Translations under genes and position numbers: made by a program
The notes under the pieces: generated by a model
What the model saw: only the letters and a program-made list of their open reading frames with translations
Databases searched by the model: none
Told to the model about the DNA's origin: nothing
Shown here: one piece after another, positions 35,314-47,676 of the stretch
Layout of the letters: every line of letters begins with the position of its first letter
How positions within the stretch are numbered: the stretch's first letter is position 1
NCBI GenBank assembly: GCA_022393335.1
Contig: JAJEKB010021277.1
Coordinates: 1,752,660 to 1,816,659, forward strand
From: Macrotrachela quadricornifera
Taxonomy: Eukaryota; Rotifera; Eurotatoria; Philodinida; Philodinidae
Reading direction: 5' to 3'
DNA length: 64,000 nt

Positions 35314-35909
35314 CCCTTTCACCGCGATTCGGTTTTCCGAGGGAAATAACTTCAACATTAATTTTCGTGCGTGTCCGCGCTTAATAAATGTGCTCATTAA
35401 TATTTTCAGTCTGTGCAGCTATTTGTTTTTCTTTCTGTTGTTTGTATCATCGTATAGGAGGTCTTCTTTCGGGTCGAATTGATTTACTTCTTGGTGTGCC
35501 ATTTGAGATTCTAAAACCTAGTCCGATAGAACGCTCAACAAGCCAAACGAAACGCAAGCTGACGGATTACAAGCTTGAAGAAATGGAAGGATCTGATCGC
35601 AATGTCCAAAGACGTTGTGTTGGCTGTTACGCGAAAAACAGGGAACAACAATCAAGAGAAGTATGTCACGCAACAACAAAGAGAATAAAAATTTTCTGTT
35701 CTGATTGTAACAAATGCTTTTATTTTGGTTGCTGTAGCGAGAAGCATCACGCTATGCAATAAATGATTTTAAAAATAGCAAAGGTAGCGCAAATTACACA
35801 GTACGTGTAACCTTCCGCCTTCGAATAAACGAAAGAAAAGTATTCCTCTATTAAGTTTCTTGTTAAAATAAAGTGGGGTCCACCGTCGGACCTCGTCGCG
35901 ATTATAGGG
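35314..35909 (+). mobile_element. 596-bp piggyBac derivative
   Basis: TTAA at 35310-35313 and 35910-35913. The ends are CCCTTTCACCGCGATTCG and (reverse complement) CCCTATAATCGCGACG. The interior retains only the 3' end of a piggyBac transposase with its cysteine-rich tail (35388-35762). It is a deletion derivative of the family that also supplies 27075-33688 and a degenerate piece at 52365-52530. Confidence 0.85.
35388..35762 (+). pseudogene. piggyBac transposase C-terminal remnant
   Basis: The last ~55 residues, RRCVGCYAKNREQQ...CHATTKRIKIFCSDCNKCFYFGCCSEKHH, are the zinc-binding cysteine-rich C-terminal domain of piggyBac transposases (CxxC...C...CxxC...C...H pattern). The upstream hydrophobic part of the open frame does not look like transposase. 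The DDD catalytic domain is gone. No initiation context of note; probably not translated on its own. Confidence 0.8.
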
Positions 35910-36078
35910 TTAAGGTAAAAATTTTTGTAGGTGACACTGTTAAATTATATGAAAGTGATTAGGTAAGTTATTTCTCCAACTTATCTCTTCTCTTTATTAT
36001 GAAGAAATAAATTTTTTATCAAAATTATAGAAGTCCTTTCAGTTTCAAAGAAATTGGGTTCTTATGAAATCGACGTAA

Positions 36079-39000
36079 TTAGCATGAATAACCAACTATA
36101 ATCGATGTAAATAGAACAATGTGCCACATTCCACAAGCTAAATAGTTTGCTGCTGATGTTTCAGGTTTTGGTGTTCCATTACCATTAGTAGAGCTGGTAG
36201 GACCAGGAGTATTGGTAATAATGGGACTATTGGTAACAATGGGACTATCGGTAATAATGGGATTATTGGTAATAATGGGAGTGTTAGTAATACTATGAGT
36301 GCTAGTGATGATTGAAGTGATTGTAGTACTATTCTTTCTAATTTCTATATCATTTGTGACTAATTCGATATATTCTTCCACAGATTGTAAAGTTGTTTCA
36401 TATTTTTCGTGTTGTTGACTAATGGTAGGATCATTTGTTATTAAAACATCAAAAATACATTGTTGTTCGTGAGCAATTTGCTTGCAGGCCTTTTTGGCCA
36501 TTTCATAGCGACTAGTATTTCCGTACTTGTTGAGAAGATCTTGCTGAAAAATCGGACGATACGTCAAATCTTGGTGTTGAGCATGGCTATCTTGTGCACG
36601 ATAGTGGAAGATAGACGAATCTCTCGTTGTACGCCACGATTCACCGTAAGGAAAAAGGAGTTGATCATCATTTAGACTAGCTGAAACACTTGTTCCATCT
36701 GGATAGATAAGACCTTGAAAACCACCGAGTAATCCTTGAAACTGTTGGTCTGATTTGAATGTACTGGATAAAATGGAAACTAAATCGAGAAAGTCCAGCT
36801 GTGGTCGAACATAGACAAGAAATTGAATTCCACTTTCGCCGTAAGATATGCTATAACTATGAATATCAGTTTGACGAATGATCAATTGTCGATCATCTGA
36901 ATAGATTAATGATGAAGATGCAAGTTCATCAGGGTCCGAAAGTGGTGTAAATTCTACTAATCTTTCATCAATACGAAGCTCAATCATCCGTAATTTTGGG
37001 AAAAGTTCAAATTGAACACGTGATTGATCTTCATGATGAATAACAAATGCCACAATAGCTGTTGCATGATCCATGGATAAAACTGAGTCTTGGTCTAAGC
37101 GAGCAAGTCGCACTTGAATTTCGAACTGCCCATCACTTGATTTGACTAACGCATATTCACCATGACCATTGAATGTGTAGGAATTTCCATCCAACGTAGA
37201 AAAATGTGGATCGCGTCCACCACCGGAAGGTCGTGGTGGAGGGGGATTGCAGATTTGATCACAATTATTACAAACAGGTCGATGTTTTACATAATGCTCA
37301 CATGTGCTAATTTGTTCAGTTCCAGTTCCACAGCATGAATAAAAAGGAAGAATATCAGAAACGAAGTGCCGAAAGGTGGATAAAGTCTTCATTGGGTTAG
37401 GATAGTGTGCTTTTATCGAACCTGACCCAGCTCTCCAATTGGTTATCAAAACTCCATTATTATCATAACAACAATGTGCACCAATGTCACTTGTTAGAGA
37501 TTTTCGTCGATAACATCCTCGAGCTCCTCGCTGAAATCGACAGCTCCACGACGCATTTTTCCGTCCATTGCAGCTGTGATCCATAGTGAATCCTAATTGT
37601 TCTTCATCCCATGTGGTTCTTACTCGGCAAGGGCATGTAGGAGCTTGACTGACTAGGTGTGGTGTATTAGCACTCAATTGCACGCCGCTCCAGAGTGCAC
37701 AAAAACTTGCAGTTAGTTCATTGGAAACAATAAATGTGCGTACAATAAACTGGTGAGTTCCTTTCCAGGAAGTGGTTTGTGATATTGTATCTGGCGCTAC
37801 AAGTTCAAAGGAAATATCCACAAGATGAATTTGATCCGGTGATTCACCAGTTAGAGGAAAGATTGACTGGAAATTTATAGTTAAATTATTCAGAAGGGAA
37901 AGATTCCGAACACCAAGTCCAAGGTCAACACGTTTTGTGTCTATATTGTGAAATATATCATCTACTACTTGATATTCGGTACTGTAATCGTAAACAACAA
38001 TTTGAAATAAATAATTTCTAGTAAGCAAATTGTTTTGGAAATGTAAACTGAAACGACGATCTCCTTTAGTATAAGCCATATGATCCAATTCACCATAATT
38101 ACTTAAGATTGAATCAGCATTCGATTCGGGCATGAACGATAAAAAGTCTGTATGAGCGACTAGACGTCCGTTCGAAGTTTTTACTTCGATTTGATGTCGA
38201 CCTTCCGGTATCATAGGCATTGTGCATGTTAAAAAGACTGTACTGAATTGACAATCTCTGATTTGACGACGGCCAATGTGAATCGTATAATATGAGTCAT
38301 CAAAGCAAACGCCATATAATCGTAATCTATAGCCGCCATGCATAGAGCCTCGAAAGGGAGAACTTTGTAGGCCTTGAGTTAAATTGCACTGTGTATCGCT
38401 GATGTTACCATTCGTCAGAAAAATGAATTGACCAGGAACGCCAACATTGGAATCTTCGGTTATACTAGTGATATCCACTGAGAAGGATTTCTCTAATGCA
38501 AAAAAAATTCACTTGATCACCGGCATTAAAGCCAACTTGAGGATAGCCACCCCATGCACCAGCAGACCAATCCAGTCGGTCATACGTAAAAATAGAGAAT
38601 GAATAAATGCCATTGGTTGCGATAATAGCCTAAACAAATACAACAATGAACAGAGAGCATTTCAGATTCTGAAAGATTCAGCTTTCTCTAACGCAGACAA
38701 TATGTGTGTTTATATAACGGGAAGATTTTTATTTTAGTATTATTTGAATGATCTTAAAAGCCGCCACAGTTCTAATTACCTGATAAGTATTTCGACCCGA
38801 ATTTGCCTGGTGACCAGGAACCCTGTACCATGTGGCTACAAAAGCCCATAACACTCGAGTAGCTGATAGAGTAGGAAGGCCATTTCGTACCATATTTGAA
38901 ATCTGTGTTAAAATATTGTCGTCATTAATTTCTCGATAAAAAATATCACTCAAGGGATCTTGGGAAATGTCTGTATCTGCCCAATATGGAGAAACACATA

Positions 39001-39282
39001 CAAAATTACGTAATGGAAAGGACCTGGTGTTTGATGTGGTAGATTATACGTAATATTGCCGAATAGAATTAAACCATGGCTATAAACTCTAATAACATCG
39101 TAATTCTTGCCAAAAAATGGGAAACGGGTATTGATACTGATAGGTGCCGTCACGGCATCCAGCTGACGTCCCATAGTTCTATCACCATTTGCAATACCGA
39201 ACGGTACAAAGTTCTTGATGGATATTTGTCCACTTGCCGCATTCAGCAATAAAAAAAGTGAGAACGATCTCCAAAGCATCAT
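36079..39282 (-). CDS. NIDO-AMOP-VWD mucin-like surface protein, two apparent frameshifts
   Basis: Exons 38780-39282 and 36079-38629 (CAG|GTAATT to TTTAG|GCT, phase 0), about 1,010 residues if read through. Start MMLWRSFSLFLLLNAASGQ is a signal peptide. Domains in order: NIDO (FPFFGKNYDVIRVYSHG ... WADTDI ... DRLDWSAGAWGG), an Ig-like/IPT-like stretch, AMOP (CPCRVRTTWDE ... GAHCCYDNNG), VWD (GRDPHFSTLDGNSYTFNGHGEYAL), a Thr/Ile/Pro repeat region (TNxPIIT) likely O-glycosylated, and a hydrophobic C-terminal tail suggesting a GPI anchor or membrane helix. This is the architecture of mucin-4/SUSD2/mesh-type proteins, which act in epithelial surfaces and junctions. The frame shifts by one base in a T3 run near 39023 and in a T8 run at about 38491-38498. 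Homologous coding continues on each side. Confidence 0.8.
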
Positions 39283-40596
39283 TCTAATTTTGTACTTAAG
39301 AGAGAGTTTTCGTGCTGTTTTTATATGACTATGAGTATCCTGATCAAAGATTAGTGGTCTGTTCTCAGAAAGAGCTTGTATAGAGTTAAAAGAAAGATCG
39401 AAAGTCCGTCGTCGCGCCACTCAAAATAACGTTTGAAGATAACGAGTCCGCAAAAAAGAAACAGAAACAAACCTATCTTGATACTTTCGAAAATTAATTT
39501 TTCACTTGAAGAGTACACATGAGAATGTTGCATCGAGTGCTCCACCTCTTAATTCTTGATATTGCGTTCTTTTATATTGTATGTCGCCATTGTATATGAA
39601 TAGAAATCAGCACAAATTTAGGAAGACTCAAGATGCAGTTTTATTCCAAACAAGGAACTACTATTTATGATAGAATTAATTTGATAAAAATTGTTTCTTT
39701 TATTGCTGAACTATGAGATCATTTATGTATTTCACTATTATTTTGGTTGGTCGTTCTTGAGAATGCTCATGTTGTCACTAGTGAATCAAGTGACACTTAG
39801 CACAACATTTGTTCTAACTTTTCAATAAATTTTACGTGGTTCAATAAGCCATTTGATCAGACAGTCTATTATTATTTGTTTCATGTTCGTCATAGTGGTT
39901 AATATCAGTTGTAATTTATCTTCTCTCTTTATCTTGAATAAATTGACGTCGACTTCAGATTGTGTATGTAGTAGATTATTTGTAAAAAAAAACGTCAATA
40001 CAGATAAAAGGTAAATTGAAGCAAATGAAACACAACTTTGGCCAAACTTTTCAAGCATTTCTCAAAGTATATCGATATTTTAGCTTCTGAGCTGATATTT
40101 AGTATACTAGTGTATTATATCAATGCTGGTCAGAAACACAGACGTCACATAGTTTTTTGCCATAGTTTTGCAATGTCATAGAGAATGCATGATTAATATT
40201 TATGATACATCTCCATAATGGAATGATGTACTTTAATGAAGACTAGTTTTCAAACAACTAAATTATAGTACTGCATTAGAATAAACCAATCCACTTATAA
40301 AGTATTACTGTTGAGGGTGTAGAGCAAATATCAAGTATGGGTGTTCTTTGCATTCGGACAATCCCAATGTAGGTGGTGTAATTAACCCGCCTTCACCATG
40401 AAGTAGATTCAAACGAAGTGTCAGTCATATATCTATAGTGTGACTGAAATCTATAAACGAAATTGGAAAGGGGATGAAACTGTATTAAGAATTTTCAACA
40501 ACACTGTTTATTGATTCATAATTATAGGATTCGAAGAATCCGTGAAGATACACCACGATTTACCTGTCAATATTCTACTTTTCTGAAACACACTTA
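39283..40596. other. gene-free stretch 5' of the mucin-like gene
   Basis: No supported coding region. The first ~200 bases presumably carry the promoter of the minus-strand gene. Open frames at 39351-40058 have no domain content. Confidence 0.4.
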
Positions 40597-41902
40597 GGGA
40601 TGCAACGGTAATGATCAATAATCGCTTAAGTGTAAATTAGTAATTGGTTCGAAACGATAATCGGTCCTACGTAGGACCAATCAAACGATTAAACGGTTGA
40701 ACTGATTAAGCGATTAAAAGCATATTGGCCTAAGTGCGGCTATTTGCAAAGGCACCACGTAATTACCTATAGCTCCTCACATCTATCTTATAGAAGTATT
40801 CATAAGTTCTCAATATCTATGTTATGGATGTATCTATAGGTCCGCAATAGCTATATTATGAAGGTATTCATAGGATAGCTGTTGAGAACCTATACATACC
40901 CCTATAGGATAGGTGTTACGAATAGGAATGGGACTAGGAATGTCACTTTAACTTTGAAAACACTTTATAAAAGTACAGCATTTTCAAACTTTGATTTTGA
41001 TTTTTCAAAGTTAAAGTGAGTTGTTCATACATCTTAAAGTCCTCAAGTCCTATATAATGGGAGTACCCATCGATCCTCAAGTGCTATACTGTAAAGCTGC
41101 TTTCAATATGGAGCTTTCGACCAATCAGATTTCGAAGCATTTTTTCTTTATGAAAAGTAGGACGGAGCATAGGATCGTTGAGACCAATTTGAGGTTATCA
41201 ACGGTGCTCTACAAAACTTTTCATAGAATCTCTCATAGTTATCCATAGAATAAGCAAGTTCTAATTTATTGCCATCTGATTGGCTAGCTTTTCGACTAAT
41301 AGAAAAGCGGATGCAGCGACAAGTAATTTCTGAGTGGTACTTAGATACTATAAAGCTTTCTGACCTAAGGTAGTCTTTATCGACTGTACAATTTAGACTT
41401 TAATTAGAGTTTAAAGTGCCAGCCCTAATTAGGTCGATTTCAGCCGAGGATTTAGTGAGTCATAGCGACGAGTGTTACTTGTCTATAGTACTCGAGGGCT
41501 TAAGTGGCACTGGGACCCTCATAGTGCTATCCCAGTGGAGTACCCCTGCAATAGGTGTATAACGGCTCTAATACCCCTCTCTCAGGATAGTACTAGGAGG
41601 TTTTTTTTGTTTTAGGAGGAGCACTTAAACTTTAAGAAATTCAAAGTTGAAGTGTTAAAATGTTTTACTTTAATTGAAATTAAAGTTTAAAGTATGTCAC
41701 TTTAACATTAACTTTGAAGTTAATGTGTAAGTCCCACCCCTAGTTGGGGATCCATAGGCAATTGCATGATACCTTTACAAATAGCCGCACTTAGGCCACT
41801 TATGCTTTTAATCATTTAATCGGTTTGATCGTTTGATCGGTTCGACTGAGTACCGTTTCACGAATTCATCGGTCGATCGATTATTCGTCACCATTGCATC
41901 CC
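40597..41902. mobile_element. 1.3-kb non-autonomous element with GGGATGCAAYGG ends
   Basis: Inverted ends GGGATGCAACGGTAAT (40597) and GGGATGCAATGGTGAC (reverse complement, ending 41902). They are followed by further pairing segments (AATAATCG, GATTAAACGG, GGCCTAAGTG and its complement). The interior holds tandem-like words (CTATATTATGGAGGTATTCATAGG type, 40780-40920) and several short inverted pairs based on CACTTTAACTTTGAA. Flanks ACACTTAG and CAACTAAG match only partly, so an 8-bp duplication is not proved. Probably hAT-like by its ends; no transposase. Confidence 0.65.
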
Positions 41903-42678
41903 AACTAAGAATACTAATATTTTGCTATTCTCCGATATATTTATACATATTTTAATATTTTTTATGTTATTTATTACTATTGAACTATCGCAGGTTGTAA
42001 TAAAATAGATGGATGAAATTTAAATACAATTAATAGATTGATATAGTTTAATTACAAAGTCAATAAGAATATTATCTAAAATATACTAAAAATAGGAAGA
42101 GAATGATGATACTAGCTTTTTTGATTAATTATTTCCTCACTTATTATTATGCTAAAAAAACAAAACCATTCGAGAAAATTTGTTTCAAAATAAAAAAACA
42201 ATTTCAAAAATCGTTTCTTTCGTTTTGTTCGCATATCAGTGTATCTGATAATGTAAGAGGAACGTAACACGTTGGTTACACCGTTTGTGATACCCTTCTT
42301 CTTTCGTTCTGCCGTAGGTTTGTACGATTTTATTCGTCTCAAGGCTCCGTGTAGGATGGGATGGGACGAAAAAATCGTCCCATGGGATAAAATATTTGTC
42401 CCATCTCATCCCACGAATTTTCATACAAGCCAATTATAGTTTAAGAGCATATTGTTTGCATAACTGTTGGTCCTACAAACGACGTGAAACTTTTCAGGAT
42501 TTCATGCTACATCCTATCCCGTGGGACGTTTTCACAAAATTTCTGTCCCACAGGATGAGATTATCCCATCCCACGCGAAGTCCTCATTCGTCTATATCAC
42601 GACTTGTCTTTTTCTGTTTTGTCACGATTCTTACGGCTTACAGCCCATCACTAGATGAAAGTGTAATTAAAGCATATT
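41903..42678. other. intergenic, with a small GTCCCA-rich MITE
   Basis: The 5' flank of the UPF0462-like gene. Open frames here translate repeats only. Confidence 0.45.
42352..42582. repeat. small inverted-repeat element rich in GTCCCAY(R)GGAT
   Basis: Left GTAGGATGGGATGGGACG and right (reverse complement) CGTGGGATGGGATAATC ends are imperfect inverted copies. Within each arm, CGTCCCATGGGAT/CGTCCCACGGGAT pairs recur. It ends about 100 bp before the start codon at 42679, so it could affect that gene's promoter. Confidence 0.55.
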
Positions 42679-43401
42679 ATGTGGACTGAATTTGCATTTC
42701 AACTTTTTTTTCTGCTCTGTTTTATACATACATTGACTAGCATAACAATAAACTTCACGATTGAAAATCAATGGAATTCTACACCTATTGTCGATCATCG
42801 ACATATTCAACTTGCTCTTTCATCAACCATCGATAACAATAGTCTTTTAATAGAAATTGATGCACCATATTTCAACGATCCTGCTCCTACATCAACACCA
42901 CCTGGCCCATTTTCAGAGTTATGGAATTATGAAGTTGTTGAACTTTTTTTTCTCGCATCATTAACAAATCATTATATTGAACTTGAGTTTTCTCCACATG
43001 GTCATTATCTTGTTCTTTTATTAGTCGATCGACGCAAGGTACTAAAACAAATGCTACCATTACCTGACTACCAGGTAGAATATCCGTCATCTGATCGATG
43101 GATTGGTCGAGTACATATACCTCGTGTTCATTTTCCTGCTCATATTGATCGTTTCAATGCTTATGCTATACATGGTCAAGGTGACAAACGCATCTATGAA
43201 GCACTCTATTCAGCACCACCTCAAAGTGAAAAACCTGATTTTCATCGGCTTGAATTGTTTCAACCATTGAACTTTGAACTATTACTGAGCGGTGGTGAAA
43301 AAGATGGCGAGAGCTGGAATAATCATGCATCTCGTTCATTCTCATTTTCTTCTTTTATACTAATAGTTTTCGTTTTAGCTTCATCCTTACAAAAGTTATG
43401 A
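42679..43401 (+). CDS. UPF0462 (C4orf33-type) protein with signal peptide and C-terminal anchor
   Basis: 240 residues. Residues about 22-205 carry the hallmark blocks of the UPF0462 family: FTIENQWNSTPIVDH, DAPYFNDPAP, PFSELWNYEVVELFFL, YIELEFSPHGHYLVLLL, NAYAIHG...RIYEALY and KPDFHRLE. The fold is thought to be a carbohydrate-binding-like beta sandwich, and function is unknown. Unusual here are an N-terminal hydrophobic signal peptide (MWTEFAFQLFFLLCFIHTLTS) and a hydrophobic tail (FSSFILIVFVLASSLQKL) preceded by a Ser-rich stretch. As far as I know the vertebrate protein is cytosolic, so this copy appears secreted and membrane- or GPI-anchored. Intronless; AATAAA at about 43508. Confidence 0.85.
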   Translation: MWTEFAFQLFFLLCFIHTLTSITINFTIENQWNSTPIVDHRHIQLALSSTIDNNSLLIEIDAPYFNDPAPTSTPPGPFSELWNYEVVELFFLASLTNHYIELEFSPHGHYLVLLLVDRRKVLKQMLPLPDYQVEYPSSDRWIGRVHIPRVHFPAHIDRFNAYAIHGQGDKRIYEALYSAPPQSEKPDFHRLELFQPLNFELLLSGGEKDGESWNNHASRSFSFSSFILIVFVLASSLQKL

Positions 43402-44509
43402 CAGTTGATAACAATCTCAGAAAATTTGATTCATTCTGATTAAGCATCATCAATAATTTTTTCCTAAAATGTCTCTATCAAATGATATAAAGACCGCTTT
43501 TATATAGAAAATAAACTAGCGACCAAAAAGACGAATTTCATTTTTGATGGTGTTTTTTTCATTTCTTTGTTATTTTATTGAAAAGTAAAGAAGCTTCGAT
43601 ACGATGAAATTTTAATTACCTTCCTGATAGTATTCGTTATAGTATAGAGATTCATTTCTGCTAGAAAGACATGTTAACATAGAAATAAATAAAAATAGTT
43701 AATGAGTATAGAATAATCATATTCAAAATAAAAAATTGTTTCTTAAATTTCTCAAAAAACAAACAAACTACAATTAGCTTTAAAGTGTAAGAAGCACTAA
43801 TCAAAACTATCAGAATCAGTTTAGTTTTCACAATCTATATTGATTTATTTCAACTCGAAATTCTTTAGTCATGTTTTGTACCTTCTTATTTTGTGTGAAA
43901 ATTCTTACAAAGACGTATGTATTACACTATAAAGTGCTATATTCAAATAGTGATGAATATTTCATTTATAATTCTACAAACTAGATTTTGTAGTACAATA
44001 ATACCAGTTTTTATAAGAAAAGATTGCACGACATTGTGTTATTTGCAATGTATCACAGTACTGATGATTAGAAGTTATGCCTTGATTTAAATCAATGTAT
44101 CTTTTAGAAAAAAATCAGCGCTGCAATGTGGCACATTGTCGAGTCCCTGCAAAAAAAAATTTAACACACCAGAACTAATCCTATGTTCGAGCTCCAATCC
44201 AAAATTGTTCCGAATTCAACACTAACGTAAGGATTCGGTTGAAATTGTTTCATTTGACGTATAATTCTACAAGTGATCCAGTCAGAATAAAAAATAGTAT
44301 TTCAGAGTTTTTGAGTACGCGATTTGAGCTATCAAAACTATAAAAGTATTATTTCATAGAGCAAATATAGGACTCTTTGAAAATGTTCCTAGATCAATCA
44401 TCGATAATTCTGCTCGAGTTGGCTATTTCATTCGTCTACGTTAAATATACATGTATCTTTTTCTTGCGTGTCGAGCAAAGAATGAAAAAGAAAGACAAAA
44501 CTGTTTAGT
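43402..44509. other. gene-free AT-rich stretch
   Basis: No gene or repeat structure recognised beyond AT richness. Confidence 0.4.
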
Positions 44510-45587
44510 TTTATAGTTTTATATGCATTTGAGTATTAGTATAAATAAAATATCTTACTTTATTACATTCCAATAGAGTATACATTAACTAGGATAATTA
44601 CATAAGCATCAAAAGATAAGTTAATTTAACTAGAGAACAATTAATTTAGAAATATTTTCAGCGTCTTCTCTCTTAGGTTTTCAAGAAAATTCTCTGCATA
44701 TTTTTATTATTTTTAACATATTGAAAAAAAAGTTTTAATGTCGGTACTTTCTCTCTCCTAATTGTGTCTTTTTTTTCTTTTAATCAGGTATAGAAGGAAA
44801 GATTCTATATTTGTTTCTTAATTAGTCGGCTTACAGAATGGAAATTTCAGAAACATTTAAACAGCAAATCAGCTTACAGTGCGGCAAGATACTCTTTAAT
44901 CTTTCCTTTAGTAATCTTTATTGATATGTTTGCGAAGCAAATCAGATCGGATAACTTTTAGAATCAAACGGACCGATTGTATGTAATCTCCTTTATAATA
45001 AATGAGTATTATTATATCATTAAAACTCCATTGTACTCATTCTCAAACTCTACTTAAAAAATGTCTGTTATAACATTATGCTTAAACCTGAGTATCTTAC
45101 TCCCATCCAACGATAACCAGAAGAACATGGCAATATAGATTCTTTCTTAAAGGTATGACTATAAATGCAATAAAAAAATAAATTCGATTCTCAATGTTGA
45201 TGATGATATTACATAAATAATCTTTAAAGTTTAATGGTTCGTGTGGTTTTACATAAACTAAATTACACATTCATTCAATGAAAAACTTGATTTTTAGGTT
45301 TTATTCAAATGATAATTAATGAACAATGACTTCAATTTTAGACTGTATTATGTTTGAAAGGTTTATGTTTCGTTAAGTTATCCACTAGAGATGTTCCATC
45401 TTTACTGTTTTATGATCAGATATCTTACGTAAGTATTATGTCAAATATATTGAAAATAATAAAAATATACAAGGAATTTTCTTGAAAACTTGAGAGAGAA
45501 GGTGCTGGAAATGTTTCTAAATTAATTGTTCTCTATTTCAATTAATTTGTCTTTCGATACTCGTGTAATGATATTTTATTTATACTA

Positions 45588-46657
45588 CTTAGGTCGTCCA
45601 AAAAGTTCTCAGATGTTTTTTTTTAATATATAAAAAGAAAGAGAAAGTTCAAGTTTTATTTTATTAAATGTTCAAAATAGTCACCATGATTATTTATACA
45701 AAGTTCCATCCTCTATAATAGTTTGTCAAAAGTTTTATTAAATTCTTTTTCTGAAATATTTTTTATTAGGTCGGAAACCGCATGAGCCAGTGATTTTTCA
45801 TCTGGTTGATCAGTTAAATTCTGTTTGATGTAATTATTTAGCCAATAATCACATAGTGCAAGGTCAAGTGAATATAGTGGATGTGGCATTATGTTGATAC
45901 ATTCTTCTGTTAAATAATTAATAACATCTAAATGACGATGGCTTGAAGCATTGTCGTGAAGCAATTTTATACCTTTACTACCATTTGGATTTCTTTGTTT
46001 ACGTATTTCTTTGACAAAAGGCTTGAGGCAATTTTCTATATAATAGTCGTGATCTATAGTCTTATCATTATCAACAGCATGTATAAGAGCAGGATCATTT
46101 GGTTTAAAAAATATAGAAAATAAATTTTTTGGTTCAAATTTGCTTTGACGAACGATAGTAAGTGGTGATTCACTTTCGCCAATCTAATGAGATGTAATGT
46201 TTTTCATCTTGAGATATTTTTGGATAATTTATTCTATTGTACCACGAGAGAAAAATGTCTCAACTATAATATCTTAATAAGTTGAATGTGGATCATTGTT
46301 GATAATCTGTCGTACTAATTCAATATTTTTATCTGTAAGCATGGAAATTGGACGACCAAATCGAGGATCATCATTGGCATCTTCTCTTCCTTCACGAAAA
46401 CGCTTTACCTACTCTGCAACTATTTGACATGATGGAGCAGTGGGTCCCAAAGTTGTTGCAAGCTCTTCGTGAATTGTCATTGGATTTATCCTCAAAATAG
46501 TTCGAATTAAAGTATTATAACCAAGTCTAAAAGAAATTTACTATATGTACTATTATAGATAAGACATTTCACTATTTATCCATGCACAATACTCTTCGAT
46601 ATTAATTGGTTTATAAAATTGTCAATAGCAATCTGGGAACTTTTTGTACGACCTAAG
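45588..46657 (-). mobile_element. mariner element in the foldback arm, dead
   Basis: Inverted ends CTTAGGTCGTCCAAAAAGTTC and CTTAGGTCGTACAAAAAGTTC. TA duplicated at 45586-45587 and 46658-46659. 1070 bp, shorter than a usual mariner, so part of the coding region is deleted. It is a different mariner lineage from 21606-22849, judging by the ends and the transposase C-terminus. Confidence 0.9.
45656..46530 (-). pseudogene. mariner transposase, broken
   Basis: Minus strand. Recognisable blocks: INPMTIHEELATTLG (helix-turn-helix region), VKRFREGREDANDDPRFGRP, LHDNASSHRHLDVINYLTEE (with the second aspartate), PHPLYSLDLALCDYWLNNYIKQNL and NNHGDYFEHLIK. Interrupted by TAG at the position of a tryptophan before VKRF, by TAG in place of glutamate in LL-RMELC (about 45711), and by central losses. 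The PPYSPDLAP signature is degraded to PLYSLDLAL. Confidence 0.85.
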
Positions 46658-46690
46658 TAATACTCAAGTGTATATAAGACTATGATATAA

Positions 46691-47203
46691 TTTAATATTT
46701 ACTAATTAATGGATATTACCTATGTGGGTGCACATAATCACATGACTATGTATCAATAGTCACTCCCTTAAAAAAGAAACGTATGCAAAAGGCTTTCATC
46801 TATGGGCGTTATATCACCATGTGCATGAATTACCACGGTTCATTGAGTCAGTTAAATAAACATTACTGAAAAACACCTACTAATTTCATTGAATATAAAT
46901 AGGTAATATAGATTGCTACCTACAAACATTGAAATAACTTCAATATATTATCACCATTAATTGCCAGCGTGAGTGTATCTAGTTAACTATATATCGGTTT
47001 GCCTATCTAAAAGAGTCTTGAATATTTCTCGATCGATTTATGTAACGACAAATAAGAATAATATTATTTCGTCACTGCTGCAACGCTTCTCCTATTATAA
47101 TCACAATGACAAACTCAAGGAATAGCATTACTGTTATCCTCGATGTACGATATTTACTACACTACCGACTGTTGCTCTTCAATATCCCTCGATATGGTGT
47201 TAC
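46691..47203. other. gene-free stretch
   Basis: Nothing recognised. Confidence 0.35.
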
Positions 47204-47676
47204 ACTTTTTTATTAGCAAGTTAAAGATAATTGTTAAAGACTTAAAAATGAATGAAATGAAAAAGAGCATAAGATGATAATAAATCCGGACACAATTCTA
47301 CGATACTAAGAAATTCTCAAATTAATTTAAAAATTTTACTGAATTATCGTCGCAATTATAAGAAGTAGAATCACAAAAGCAATAATAAAAAAAATAAGTA
47401 GAATAATAAATCCTTTTGGAACATATGACAGTTCAATAAACTCTTTGAGAGTTTAGTAAGTTTTTTTTATTATTGCTGATATATAATATTTCTGTAACTT
47501 AACTGTTCTGTGTCTTTTAATGTATGATTACCTTTGTGATTCTACTTCTTATAACTGTGACGAAAATATCGTTGTTTCGTGGAATTCTGTACCGGTTTAT
47601 TATCGTCTTATGATTCTTTTCATTTCATTCGTTTTATAGCCTTTAACAATTATCTTTAACTTGTCAGTAAAAAAGA
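47204..47676. repeat. ~470-bp MITE with ~180-bp inverted arms
   Basis: The left arm (about 47204-47400) and right arm (about 47540-47676) share AAGTTAAAGATAATTGTTAA and TTATAAGAAGTAGAATCACA in inverted orientation, with an AT-rich loop. No coding content or convincing target duplication. Confidence 0.75.

Larger units (their letters stand above)
44510..46690. repeat. foldback element whose right arm is split by a mariner
   Basis: The left arm (about 44510-44735) is an inverted copy of the right arm (about 45435-45587 continuing at 46658-46690). They share GAGAACAATTAATTTAGAAA and TTTTCAAGAAAATT. The left arm reads through TATTTTATTTATACTAATACTC (as complement) without interruption. In the right arm the mariner at 45588-46657 sits exactly after ...TTTATACTA, and the sequence resumes as TAATACTC, so the empty site is visible in the other arm. 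Confidence 0.85.
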
